Source: JADJLQ01 sp044227925
GTDB lineage: Bacteria > Bacteroidota > Bacteroidia > Chitinophagales > Saprospiraceae
Reading direction: 5' to 3'
Length of the DNA stretch: 64,000 bases
Assembly (NCBI GenBank): GCA_044227925.1
Contig: JBGAVW010000007.1
Span: 1 to 64,000 of the forward strand
The position numbers were made by a program, and so were the translations under genes. Positions 1-9,554 of the stretch are shown one piece after another; the stretch's first letter is position 1; each line of letters starts with the position of its first letter. The notes under the pieces are model-generated. The model made no database searches. It saw only the letters and a program-made list of their open reading frames with translations, and had not been told where the DNA came from.

Positions 1-2550
1 TTTTGGAGATTCGCATACTGGTAATGTCTTATCGTCTACTGTGATATTGATCATACAGTCATTGTACAATCTTTCAGAGCATCTGTTGCCTGGAGGATAT
101 GCATATGATGATGCTAAATTATCTTCTTCCTCGTAGAAAAACTCACATGATCCTGCTCTTTCAGAAGCACCGATGTATTTTGCATAGCTATCCCATTTTT
201 CAACTCCCGTTGGTTTTGGAATACTAAAATGCCTATAATTACTGTTGCTTTCTGCTACTAAACTATTATTTCTTCTAACTCTTTCTCTTACTAAACATAC
301 TGGTGCAGGACCTGTACATAATTTGGAGCCTTTCGAATGGAAGAATTGATAGTTATGCCATACTCTGCATAGTCTGTATGTATTATAGGTAAACCAATCG
401 TGCTCGCTAGAACAATTTGTAAATACATGAGCATCGTATCTTGGAACACCACATGCCTCATACACTCTTAACACCACCTGGTTCTCACCACATTCTGTAA
501 GATCGATGTAATCTTTAAAGATAAAGCAGTTGATGTATTCTTCTAACCATAAATCCCAGGTAGCTTTATTATTCCAATAATCAGCCTTGCAATTTGCATT
601 CCAATAATTGGTCCATTTAGTTCTTGTAGCAGCAATGGTATCCATATGAGCTACAGCAAAATGCAATATATTGCAGCAATTATCACGGCTACCATTGTCC
701 AGATCCTGAGCATATACTCTTGCCCAACAGGTGGCTGGATCTACTGTAGTTCTGGTAAACTCGTCACATACAGGTGTAGGTGGAGTCTGATCTGTTACAC
801 ATATATAGTTTGTTACTTTAACCGCTTGATTTCCGCATTTATCTGATGCGTAATAAGTAATAGTCGGGCAAACACCATAAGGATTTGCTGCAACCTTCAA
901 AACATCTCCGGCAGTACCGTTTACGATAATAGGCTTGCCTAATGCGTCTGTTGCTGTAAAGATGAATTTTGGAGTAATCGCTCCTTCGCATTTGTCAGTT
1001 GCAGTAGCCACTGTCTTTATGCTTGCATAACAATCATGAGCACCAGCAATTCCTGTTAAATCTTTGCCAGTGATGACTGGTGGGAATTTATCTTCCACTT
1101 TGATCCACTGTACACATACAGTATCTTTATTATCACACCAGTTGGTGATTCTCCACTGACGACGGATTTTAAAGCCTGCACCACAGATAGGAATGATTTC
1201 GTCGGTATAACCAACTGTGGTTTTACAAGCACCTTGTACCACTGCACCATCCTTGGACCATAAATAAGTACTATCCCATGTAGTTTCACATACCCCATTT
1301 GTGATTTTTACCACTGAGTCACCAATCATAGGTACTACTCTTGATTTTGAATGACCAGGAGCGCCTGCAACCTGCATGATGGATGGGCAATCATCCTTAA
1401 TCTTCATCAATAAACTTGCATGAGGATAGCTAGCACTTGCTGGGTCTTTTGAAAAAGTGTAAACTGTAGTAACACTTCCTTTAACACAGGTCTCTTCGCA
1501 ATCCAATTCCACTAAATCAGGACATTTTACGTTTTTAATAGAATCACGTACTACTGATAAAGTATCTTTTGCAGTGGTAGTATTGCCCCACTGATCCCAT
1601 GATATAATTTCACGGTATACTTTAGCAATAAATTCCTGGTCGCAACCATTACCCTGAATAGCTACGGTCAAATTGGTAAGTTTTGCATTACCACCCTGAC
1701 AATTGTCTTTAACAGCACCCAATTCTTTCTCTATTTCAGAAATCTGGAAACAAGATACTTTTCTGTTTTTTGCAGTAATCACCGGAGCAGCTTTGTCTTC
1801 GATGGTTACATATCCCCAACAATAATTTCCTTCAGCAGATTTAACGGAATAAATAAAAGTATATCCAAGATGAGTTCTGTCTACTCTATTGGCTGGGCTA
1901 TTTGCATTAGTACCAAATGGATATGAAAGAATTACCTCATATGCACAATCTGTTGTGGCATTGTTGATGAAATCTCTATAATCAAATGTTCGTTCACAAA
2001 TATCTGCTGGCATAGATGCATTTACATGATCATTACAAACCAGATTACAATTTTTATTTTCTGGTAATCGATTGGTAGTAGTGCTTATGTCAATATCAGC
2101 TTCCCAACCAGCAGCATCTCCAATTGAAGTGCCTAAGAAAACTACAGTAAGACATCCATCCTGAGAAGTACTTTTTACTGAAGTGCCTGCTTTTAAAGTG
2201 CCATTAGAGGAAAGTGCCAGAGGCTGCCCTTGGGCAGTTACACCGCTGTATATCTTCACAATATCACTACCGCCAAATAACACAAAAGAAGCAAATTTTA
2301 AGCCAACGACTCCTGAACCACAAAGAGTGATTTTATTAGTACAATTAGCTTCATTATCTACCTGGCCAGGAGGTAAAGCACAATTTTTGTAATTGCCTGA
2401 AGGTCCTCCACTGTCGTAAAATTTGTCGCCAGGTTGGACTGTTACATTTGTGGAGTTGCCATTTGTTGGTTGTAAAACATCAGCTGCATTTGCTGTAAAA
2501 GCAAAGAGGCAGAGAAATAAAACAACCAATTGCATACATGTTTTTTTCAT
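1..2550 (-). CDS. Giant secreted multidomain CUB/HYR-like surface protein (C-terminus off the window)
   Basis: An uninterrupted minus-strand frame runs from an ATG at 2550 to the window edge, giving 850 codons with no stop, so the gene is partial. It opens with MKKTCMQLVVLFLCLFAF, a clear signal peptide ending near ANA. A CUB-like domain follows at about residues 38-150 (GDKFYDSGGPSGNY, a DGCLTVVFLG strand, then GWEADIDI). After it come HYR-like modules with their usual signature: KVEDKFPPVITG, TIEDKAAPVITA, VTDQTPPTPVC and TVDDKTLPVC. Cysteine is abundant, which suggests disulfide-stabilised extracellular modules. The N-terminus is clearly paralogous to the next gene upstream (2693-7711). 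A T9SS tail probably lies beyond the edge, but this cannot be seen. The protein is likely cell-surface or secreted; its ligand is unknown. Identity as a large secreted protein is firm, function is not. Confidence 0.85.
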   Translation of the reverse strand, partial: MKKTCMQLVVLFLCLFAFTANAADVLQPTNGNSTNVTVQPGDKFYDSGGPSGNYKNCALPPGQVDNEANCTNKITLCGSGVVGLKFASFVLFGGSDIVKIYSGVTAQGQPLALSSNGTLKAGTSVKSTSQDGCLTVVFLGTSIGDAAGWEADIDISTTTNRLPENKNCNLVCNDHVNASMPADICERTFDYRDFINNATTDCAYEVILSYPFGTNANSPANRVDRTHLGYTFIYSVKSAEGNYCWGYVTIEDKAAPVITAKNRKVSCFQISEIEKELGAVKDNCQGGNAKLTNLTVAIQGNGCDQEFIAKVYREIISWDQWGNTTTAKDTLSVVRDSIKNVKCPDLVELDCEETCVKGSVTTVYTFSKDPASASYPHASLLMKIKDDCPSIMQVAGAPGHSKSRVVPMIGDSVVKITNGVCETTWDSTYLWSKDGAVVQGACKTTVGYTDEIIPICGAGFKIRRQWRITNWCDNKDTVCVQWIKVEDKFPPVITGKDLTGIAGAHDCYASIKTVATATDKCEGAITPKFIFTATDALGKPIIVNGTAGDVLKVAANPYGVCPTITYYASDKCGNQAVKVTNYICVTDQTPPTPVCDEFTRTTVDPATCWARVYAQDLDNGSRDNCCNILHFAVAHMDTIAATRTKWTNYWNANCKADYWNNKATWDLWLEEYINCFIFKDYIDLTECGENQVVLRVYEACGVPRYDAHVFTNCSSEHDWFTYNTYRLCRVWHNYQFFHSKGSKLCTGPAPVCLVRERVRRNNSLVAESNSNYRHFSIPKPTGVEKWDSYAKYIGASERAGSCEFFYEEEDNLASSYAYPPGNRCSERLYNDCMINITVDDKTLPVCESPK

Positions 2551-2604
2551 GAGATTGATTTTTGTAAAAGTTGAAAAGTATAAGTTCACGGTTTTATAAT
2601 CCAA

Positions 2605-2612
2605 CAAATTTA
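2605..2612 (-). promoter_or_regulatory. Bacteroidota -7 promoter element
   Basis: The minus strand reads TAAATTTG, a perfect TAnnTTTG, 55 bases ahead of the ATG at 2550. The predicted transcript would have a leader of about 48 bases. No TTG is seen at the expected upstream spacing. It suggests the first giant gene can be transcribed apart from its upstream paralog. Confidence 0.4.
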
Positions 2613-2692
2613 ATTTTAAGTGATTATTAAGAATATACCCTATAAATGGTAATTTTAACATTATATATTTACTTTATTTATAATGTCCTGAT

Positions 2693-5600
2693 TTAAAACA
2701 CAATAAACTTCATGCTTTTTACATTTCGTGGACCTATGATGTAAAAAAAGAATTGTCCTATACCACCTAAATCATTTTTATTCAATGAGATATGATTCCA
2801 GCCTTGATTCAGGGGTGGAATAAGATGGTCTAATTTTTGTCCATTTAAGTTTGTTAACGATATTTTTTCTGTTTGCAAATCGTTTATATAAATTCTCAGA
2901 TTGACGATACTATGAGATGGATTGGGATAAACACTTAAGGAAGTTGGAAAAGTAAGGGAAGGAGGATTTAATTTTATATCGTAGGTTTCAAGATCATTAA
3001 AAATAAATGATTCTGAAGCCAAAGTAAAGTCGGCTTTTGTTGTTGAAGGTATCGTCTTTAACGTAAATAATGGAATCTGAGAAACTAAATCCATGCCTGC
3101 CGGATTAGTCCAGATCAGTTTTAAAGTTTTGCTGGTCATGGAGCTGAATAATCCATTGGATTCCTGTAATAAATCTCCTTTCTGAAAACTTAAAGCAGTG
3201 GCTGGATTTACATTAATTTCTAATTGAAAAGCCCTTGCACCTGTAACTGTCTTGGGTAGATAAAAAGAATGCAAGTCAAATTGTGGATGCTCACTGATCG
3301 CATGAACCAATTCCAACGATCGGATAAAATGCCTGGATTCAAGCTCATGAGCATTGATGATTGCTGAATTATTTACATCACCGACTTTAACACCTATGAA
3401 GTTGACATCAGAAAGAGAATTTGTAACCGGATTATAAGAAATGGTTTCAGGGTAGGTCCAAGGGCTAAGTGGGTCATTAAATTTAAAACTTTCCGGTATA
3501 AAGATCCAATCTTTATTATTAGAAAAATTAGTAATAGTACCCAGGATCATTTTCCTAAGTTCAATTAAGTCTGTAATGGTCACCGAGCCGGATCTATTAA
3601 TATCGGCGGCAATGAGTTGGAAAGGATCTGTGATCATAGAGAGTCCTTTTATGTGCCTTTCAATGATAAGCAGATCTATTGTAGAAATTCCATTTAATGG
3701 GTCATCTTTTTTATCGGGTACAAGTGTAATATTTTGACCTGGTAATACGCTTTTCAACTGGTAAACTCCATTTTCGTTTGTGGTAGCTTTCATCAACAGC
3801 GCATTGGTTTTAATCTCCACTTTATTGATACCTTCTTTGTTGGAATTCATTACATTACCATCAATACTTATAATGTTGGAAACCTGGTCACAAGCAGAAT
3901 CGGAAACAACCTGAAGCTTTATAAAGCAAACCGATTGATGATTTGCAGTATTGGTAATGAAGACTGAAAGTGATTTATCACCAAGGCTGTCGCAGGTATA
4001 CCATCTGGAACTATCAAGTGGATTTTCACTAAAGCTAAAATGGAGTGGTCCTTTTTCACATCCAGCCAAAGACCCAGCATCAAAATCTTTAGCAAATATT
4101 TTTATTGATCTGCTGCCCGGAATGGGAATCAATACTGATGATTGAACACAGTGTGCCATAGGTGTACCATCATCGGTAATCGTAATCGTGGTATATGCCG
4201 TATCGGCATTGCCACATAAATCTGAAGATACAGACCGGAACCGATGGACACCAGGAGGTAAGCCCTCTTTAAAATGGACACTGCCCTTTTCTTTAGAATA
4301 ATTGTTTTCAAAAATACCATCGCTGTACAGATCCAGGCTATGAAAAGAAAATAACACTTCATCGGGAGTACAATCATCTGAAATATTGATTTTGATATTA
4401 AAAGATGGTGCCATACAATTTGATCCATTCACAATTGTATCCTCTATATTAAAAACCGGGGGCACTAAATCGACATAGGTAATAATTTGTCTGTAATACA
4501 TTATACCATCACCACCCTCCTTAAGATTTCGGTAAACACAGAACCTATTTGTATTATCAGCAACCGAGGTATCATTAAGTATATAATCCGTTTTAGGTCC
4601 GGTTGGGTCATAATGAGTTAAATCTATTATTTTCCATACGCGTTGGGTTAGAAGGCAATAATCTACTTTATTACTGGATATTAGTGAATCTTTATACGTA
4701 ATCTCCATACAGTCCAAGGAATTTGAATGGACAACAGGATAGCCAAACCTTTTCCATAATTCGATCGAATCTTTAATCAATTTAGCTGAACAATCAATCC
4801 ATACATCTTTGGGAAACAGGACTTCAAAATCTGCTTTTGGCTTGTAAATTAGCCGCTGGGAAACAACAAACCTTTGATTGCAAGAGCCGGTTAATGACCA
4901 GCGTCGTGTAATGGTATCAGGAAGGCAACCTCCTGAGTGATGAATGGAATCAGAAAAATTTAATTGCCATGAGTTAATACAATTCACTTTGACAGAGATT
5001 GTTTTTTGGTCAAATACTTCTCCATTGAGAATTAGTTTGTAAAACAATTTATCCTTATCCACTGGCTCTGCTTTGCTGTTTTTCACATAATCAGTACAAT
5101 AAATGGGTTTGATAAAACGGACAGAATCGTATTCCTTACAATTTGGGTACGTATAATATCCAAGGCTGTCATACACAGCACCTGCATTCAAAGGGCCAGA
5201 GAAATTTCGAACAAAATCAGCAGAATCACAAGAACTACAAGTAAGTTTACCTGGCCATAAGTTTGGATCAAATGATTCACCAAGGCAACTTACCTGATTA
5301 CAACACGTATTGACTATTTGGTCATTTTCGACAAAAAGGATATCCGGCAACGATGGTAATGGTTGTAGCAGTGTGTCTACTATTTTAATTTGAATATTTA
5401 TCGATTGGGCAAAGTCATTTATATGACCCAGTTGATCCATTATATACTCTGATTTGCAAGTTGAGTCATTGAGAAATGTGGAAGTATTAAATTTGAATTT
5501 ATTATCAGCAGAATTTTTCAATTGGTTTATATCTTCCAAACACAATAGTGGGTAAGTATGATCGCAGGCATTTGTACTATTTTTGTATATACGATATAAA

Positions 5601-7711
5601 ACATCTGCATGATATGAAATCCATTTATGAATAGAACAATCAAATGAGGCATCTTTTACCGGAACCCATGAAACATCAAATGCTTTTAAAGAAATTTTAT
5701 TGATTTGGCATGGTGGTAAATCAATATAATCTGAATACACGTTTGTATTTATCCAGTTTTCTACATATTGATTGTAGACCGGTTCATTTCCAGGCCAACC
5801 TACCTGCTCAGAGCACAACTCTGAAAATTTATTTTTCCAATAATTTCGATAAAATAAAATTGAATCTGCATGCGCAATAGCAAAGTGTACTTTTTCCTTA
5901 CAGCCTGCTGTCGCGTAGGATTCAAAATCTTTGGCATATACTCTTGAAAAACAAGAATTGCTATCGACAGATTTTGTAAGTAAGGTATCGCCAGTGATTC
6001 GGATATCAGGAGTCTGCGAAACCCATAAACATTGATTTTGTGTAGATAAATTAAAACAAGGGTCAGTAAAAGTATACTTTAAAAAATAGGCGCCTGCCGG
6101 CAAATTAAGTGATAAGGGCAGTTTTGCATTGATCACTACCTGCTTGGCAGGGTCGTCCGGATTGGGGTATGAAACTTCTAACTTTTGATTAATAAAACCG
6201 CAATCCGCAACCATTGGCAGTGAATCTATCAAGATAGAAGATGTGCAAAATCCTGCAGGAATAGAGTACTGTAATGATTCGAGTGCCGGTACTAAGGGAG
6301 GCTGAGTATCGTCAACCGTAATGTATTGAATAAATACAGAGTCAATATTATTACAACTCAAAGTAAGTGTCCATTGTCGTCTGATTTTAAATGAAGAACC
6401 ACAGCCAGGAATGATTAAATCATTGTATTTTAGTACAGTAGCACAAATACCGGGTGTCTCATTAAATGGCAAGCCACCTGATAAGGGAATGATTTGAATT
6501 TGTGTCCCATCCAATTGATAGTTGTGGTCCAAATCGAATTTATCCAACAAAAAAGCGGGTGTCAAACTATTGGCATTTGCATCCAGTTCGGAACAATTGA
6601 ATTTTAAATCTCCTGGCTTTTGAATAGTATCGAATGAAACTTTTTTAATGTAGGTAGTATCTGTACAGGATTCCACATTTCCACTATCGAGCAAAATATC
6701 CAAATCACGAACCACAACCCCGATTATTTTTGATTCGCAATCGAATGAGATAAATTTAGAACTAACCACTGTATATCCTTTACCGTTACAGGTATTTATT
6801 TTGTTAAGTTGAGCAAAGCTATTCTCCCACTCCATACACGACATAGTGTCCGTAGAGCAATCTGTCATCTGAAAGGCGGTTTCGTTTACTTTAATGTAAC
6901 CAACACAAAAGGAACCGGAGGTATCTGAAACCTGATATAAAAATCTTTTACCTACATGACTTGAATTTACTGCCAGGTCTTTCAAATCTTCTGTTCCTGC
7001 CGGGTAAAACAGGTTTAAGGAGATTTTGCATTGGCTATTAAAGTTGGAAATGAATTGTGAAGAATTTAGTTTTTGAAAGCAAGTATCTAAGGGCAGGAAA
7101 ATATTGACATTATCCTTACAAATAGGTGCACAAGGGTCCAAAACAGAATTTTGCTTGTAGATTATAAAATCAGCATCCCAACCTATGGAGTTTCCAATAG
7201 TTGTGGCAAACATTTCAACAGTGATACAGCCGTCATTTGACTTACTCTTGATTAATGTACCGGTGGTAAGCCGCATACCATTAATTGAAACCCCTTGATT
7301 TTGACTATTAAATAAAAGAGTACCTGTTATACCCTTACCAGAAAATATTCTGAAACGATCACCTGTTACTATCAGATAATCATTAAAACTAAGAGCAACC
7401 GTATCTGGTGTTGAAGCACAGAAAGTATATAGGGAAGTGCAATTGGTAGATTCATTAAACGGATCAGAGCAGTTAAAATAATTTCCAGGTTGTTCTGGTA
7501 ATCTACTACCCCCAGGTCCACCGGAATCGTAGTATTTATCCCCGGTAGAGATGGTGATGGAATCATTTTGTTTATCTCTTCCATGATATATGATTTTATT
7601 TTGTGCACAAAGGGTCGTAAAGGAAGAGAGAAATAAGACCAATATTATCACTACAGAAGGGAATACCCTTCTTAAAAATGGTGTAATGAGATATGAGATA
7701 AAGCTTTGCAC
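2693..7711 (-). CDS. Giant secreted CUB/HYR protein with dockerin-like segment and T9SS sorting tail
   Basis: This is a 1672-residue secreted protein. The signal peptide lies at residues 1-36 (hydrophobic VVIILVLFLSSF, then CAQ). A CUB-like domain follows at about 50-195 (YYDSGGPGGSR, DGCITVEMF, IGWDADFII). A long cysteine-rich stretch then carries HYR-like phrases such as VDDTQPPLVP and VDLVPPVFN. Near the C-terminus are a carboxypeptidase-regulatory-like fold (about 1283-1338), a dockerin-like pair of segments (STIDLLIIERHIKG and DINRSGSVTITDLIELRK, about 1340-1391), a cohesin-like beta region, and a type A T9SS tail beginning SLSVYPNPSHS near residue 1589. It is probably exported through the outer membrane and anchored or released at the surface. 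It is the full-length paralog of the gene downstream (1-2550). A role in adhesion or matrix is inference. Confidence 0.88.
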   Translation of the reverse strand: MQSFISYLITPFLRRVFPSVVIILVLFLSSFTTLCAQNKIIYHGRDKQNDSITISTGDKYYDSGGPGGSRLPEQPGNYFNCSDPFNESTNCTSLYTFCASTPDTVALSFNDYLIVTGDRFRIFSGKGITGTLLFNSQNQGVSINGMRLTTGTLIKSKSNDGCITVEMFATTIGNSIGWDADFIIYKQNSVLDPCAPICKDNVNIFLPLDTCFQKLNSSQFISNFNSQCKISLNLFYPAGTEDLKDLAVNSSHVGKRFLYQVSDTSGSFCVGYIKVNETAFQMTDCSTDTMSCMEWENSFAQLNKINTCNGKGYTVVSSKFISFDCESKIIGVVVRDLDILLDSGNVESCTDTTYIKKVSFDTIQKPGDLKFNCSELDANANSLTPAFLLDKFDLDHNYQLDGTQIQIIPLSGGLPFNETPGICATVLKYNDLIIPGCGSSFKIRRQWTLTLSCNNIDSVFIQYITVDDTQPPLVPALESLQYSIPAGFCTSSILIDSLPMVADCGFINQKLEVSYPNPDDPAKQVVINAKLPLSLNLPAGAYFLKYTFTDPCFNLSTQNQCLWVSQTPDIRITGDTLLTKSVDSNSCFSRVYAKDFESYATAGCKEKVHFAIAHADSILFYRNYWKNKFSELCSEQVGWPGNEPVYNQYVENWINTNVYSDYIDLPPCQINKISLKAFDVSWVPVKDASFDCSIHKWISYHADVLYRIYKNSTNACDHTYPLLCLEDINQLKNSADNKFKFNTSTFLNDSTCKSEYIMDQLGHINDFAQSINIQIKIVDTLLQPLPSLPDILFVENDQIVNTCCNQVSCLGESFDPNLWPGKLTCSSCDSADFVRNFSGPLNAGAVYDSLGYYTYPNCKEYDSVRFIKPIYCTDYVKNSKAEPVDKDKLFYKLILNGEVFDQKTISVKVNCINSWQLNFSDSIHHSGGCLPDTITRRWSLTGSCNQRFVVSQRLIYKPKADFEVLFPKDVWIDCSAKLIKDSIELWKRFGYPVVHSNSLDCMEITYKDSLISSNKVDYCLLTQRVWKIIDLTHYDPTGPKTDYILNDTSVADNTNRFCVYRNLKEGGDGIMYYRQIITYVDLVPPVFNIEDTIVNGSNCMAPSFNIKINISDDCTPDEVLFSFHSLDLYSDGIFENNYSKEKGSVHFKEGLPPGVHRFRSVSSDLCGNADTAYTTITITDDGTPMAHCVQSSVLIPIPGSRSIKIFAKDFDAGSLAGCEKGPLHFSFSENPLDSSRWYTCDSLGDKSLSVFITNTANHQSVCFIKLQVVSDSACDQVSNIISIDGNVMNSNKEGINKVEIKTNALLMKATTNENGVYQLKSVLPGQNITLVPDKKDDPLNGISTIDLLIIERHIKGLSMITDPFQLIAADINRSGSVTITDLIELRKMILGTITNFSNNKDWIFIPESFKFNDPLSPWTYPETISYNPVTNSLSDVNFIGVKVGDVNNSAIINAHELESRHFIRSLELVHAISEHPQFDLHSFYLPKTVTGARAFQLEINVNPATALSFQKGDLLQESNGLFSSMTSKTLKLIWTNPAGMDLVSQIPLFTLKTIPSTTKADFTLASESFIFNDLETYDIKLNPPSLTFPTSLSVYPNPSHSIVNLRIYINDLQTEKISLTNLNGQKLDHLIPPLNQGWNHISLNKNDLGGIGQFFFYIIGPRNVKSMKFIVF

Positions 7712-7781
7712 TTTACTCTATTGTCTTGTTTAAAGTTCTGGTTCTAAAAATTCAAGACTCCGTTGTCAGCGAAATCCGCTA

Positions 7782-7789
7782 CAAAAATA
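7782..7789 (-). promoter_or_regulatory. Bacteroidota -7 promoter element
   Basis: The minus strand reads TATTTTTG, a perfect TAnnTTTG, 71 bases ahead of the start at 7711. The implied leader is about 64 bases and contains a small inverted repeat (AGCG, 5-base loop, CGCT, near 7768-7780). No matching upstream TTG is present at 17-20 bases. Confidence 0.38.
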
Positions 7790-7892
7790 TATCAAAATAG
7801 ATTGAATATCAGTCTATCCAAGTTAAAGTTTCAGATATTTCTTTTTTTAATATTAGGGGGAATTTTGGTTAAATTGGTAAAAATGGATACGA

Positions 7893-8540
7893 TCAGGCAA
7901 TCATTCGTCGTTCTTTAGCCACTTTAATCAACGAAATACTGTTTTTTACACCCATCTTTCTAAATAGATTTTTTCTATGCACGGCCACCGTCTGGTCCGA
8001 TATAAATAATAATTGAGAAATCTCTTTATTATTAAGGCCATTTGCAATATGGAGCAAAATTTCCTTTTCCCTTGATGTAAGTTCGAAATCCATTTTATGA
8101 GGTACACGAGGGGTGTTTCTTGATTCATGTAGATTAGGATGAATACGAAAACCGAGTGGCAACGATACATTATTGCTGATAATGATATTCAACGCTTCGA
8201 GGAATTCATCCTCCGAAGAATGGTCGTAGACGAAACCCTGAGCACCTTTAATGAGGCATCTGCGGGCGGTATCTGCTCTTGTCTCCGGACCTAATAATAA
8301 TACATATGCATTTTTTAATTTTTTCCTGATGTGCTCCATCAACTTTACATTTTCGTCATTATCACTTTGTAATTCAAAAAAAATAAGTTTAGTATCGTCA
8401 GAGGGGAGATGGGCAAATGCGTCCCTGGTGGTAAAAAAATAATTTTTACACTTGAAGGAATAATTTTTATGCCTGGCTAAAAGTTCCTTTATTCCATAAT
8501 GTACTAAAAACTGAGAGTGTATAATAGTATATGAAATCAT
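7893..8540 (-). CDS. NarL/LuxR-family regulator with degenerate receiver domain
   Basis: A 215-residue protein with NarL layout: a receiver-like fold at about 1-125 and a LuxR-type helix-turn-helix at about 148-212 (LTSREKEILLHIANGLNNKE, then SDQTVAVHRKNLFRKMGV). The DNA-binding half is canonical. The receiver half keeps the fold pattern (GIKELL, CLIKGAQGF) but lacks the phosphorylation residues. The acidic pair after beta-1 is HS, the acceptor aspartate aligns with glutamate (LIFFELQSDN), and the conserved lysine position aligns with aspartate. It is therefore probably phosphorylation-independent or ligand-controlled. Its ATG overlaps the stop of the upstream asparaginase gene by four bases (ATGA), so the two are likely translated together. 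Assignment as a transcription regulator is firm; the signal and targets are unknown. Confidence 0.88.
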   Translation of the reverse strand: MISYTIIHSQFLVHYGIKELLARHKNYSFKCKNYFFTTRDAFAHLPSDDTKLIFFELQSDNDENVKLMEHIRKKLKNAYVLLLGPETRADTARRCLIKGAQGFVYDHSSEDEFLEALNIIISNNVSLPLGFRIHPNLHESRNTPRVPHKMDFELTSREKEILLHIANGLNNKEISQLLFISDQTVAVHRKNLFRKMGVKNSISLIKVAKERRMIA

Positions 8541-9499
8541 TTTTTTAAATACGAATTAGAGGGAACGATTTTATGTACTGTCGAGGTAGTCAACGCAAAA
8601 GTGAATCCCGGTTGAATGGAATATGCACCCATCTGTCCCTTTTTATTCATGGCTATGAATGCAACCTGAAAGTCTCTAAAATCTTTGTTTTTCCTGATAA
8701 TTCTTTTGATGGCTTCCTCACATGCACGCTGTGGTGAAAATCCTTGCCTCATGAGTTCAACAATTAAAAAGGCAGAACATTGGGTAAGAACTTTTTCACC
8801 TAGGCCTGTGCCGGTAGCTGCTCCAATTTCATTGTCAATATATAATCCGGACCCAATGATAGGACTGTCTCCTACCCTACCGTGCATTTTATAAGCCAGA
8901 CCACTGGTAGTACAGGCACCTGCAAAATGTGAATTAGTGTCAATGGCAATCATCCCTATCGTATCGTGATTTTCAACATTAATCACAGGGGCATATTTGG
9001 AGGTAATTTTCCATTCATTCCATTTTCGTTTGGAATCTTCTGTCAGCAAATTTTCTTTTTTAAACCCCTGCTCAAGAGCAAATTGCAAAGCTCCATCCCC
9101 CACTAACATGACATGGGGTGTATTTTCCATAACCCGTCTGGCCACAGAAATCGGGTGCATGATGTGTTCCAAACCACATACAGATCCTGCTTTTCCGGTG
9201 TGATCTATAATGCAAGCATCCAAAGTAACTTTGCCATCGCGATCCGGCAGGCCTCCATATCCAACACTGGAATTTGCAGGGTCAGCTTCGGGAACCCTGA
9301 CACCAGCTTCAACAGCGTCTAAAGCGCTCTTTGTTTTATTTAACATTTCATAGGCTGCTTTATTTGCCTCTAAACCAAAATCCCATGTGGATAAAATAAT
9401 GGGATAAGCAGATGAAAAATTGCTATTTAAGGTGGAAGAGCCTAATAGAGGTAAGGGAGCAACCGTTTTTAGAAAGTTTCTTCTTTTTATAAAGCTCAT
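8537..9499 (-). CDS. Exported N4-(beta-N-acetylglucosaminyl)-L-asparaginase (glycosylasparaginase)
   Basis: An Ntn-hydrolase of about 320 residues that would cleave the GlcNAc-asparagine bond of glycoprotein fragments, or act as an isoaspartyl/asparagine amidase. The autocleavage site is visible in NHDTIGMIAID, where the threonine becomes the N-terminal nucleophile. The following GRVGDSPIIGSGLY and GAATGTGLGE segments are typical of the family. I chose the ATG at 9499 over a TTG at 9529, because it yields MSFIKRRNFLKTVAPLPLLG, a Tat-like twin-arginine signal, which implies periplasmic or external action. It overlaps the NarL-type regulator gene downstream by four bases. The family also contains plant-type L-asparaginases, so the exact substrate is uncertain. 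Confidence 0.88.
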   Translation of the reverse strand: MSFIKRRNFLKTVAPLPLLGSSTLNSNFSSAYPIILSTWDFGLEANKAAYEMLNKTKSALDAVEAGVRVPEADPANSSVGYGGLPDRDGKVTLDACIIDHTGKAGSVCGLEHIMHPISVARRVMENTPHVMLVGDGALQFALEQGFKKENLLTEDSKRKWNEWKITSKYAPVINVENHDTIGMIAIDTNSHFAGACTTSGLAYKMHGRVGDSPIIGSGLYIDNEIGAATGTGLGEKVLTQCSAFLIVELMRQGFSPQRACEEAIKRIIRKNKDFRDFQVAFIAMNKKGQMGAYSIQPGFTFALTTSTVHKIVPSNSYLKK

Positions 9500-9539
9500 G
9501 TAGTTAATAAATAGATTATAATAGTGCAAGCAAGGTAGT

Positions 9540-9547
9540 TATTTTTG
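9540..9547 (+). promoter_or_regulatory. Bacteroidota -7 promoter element, almost at the start codon
   Basis: TATTTTTG matches TAnnTTTG exactly and ends only seven bases before the ATG at 9555. With transcription starting about seven bases after the motif, the message would be nearly leaderless. No upstream TTG is seen at the usual distance. Confidence 0.35.
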
Positions 9548-9554
9548 AGCACGA

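Noticed and set aside
1056..1298. 80-codon minus-strand frame inside the first giant gene
   Set aside because: It lies out of frame within the well-supported 1-2550 coding region.
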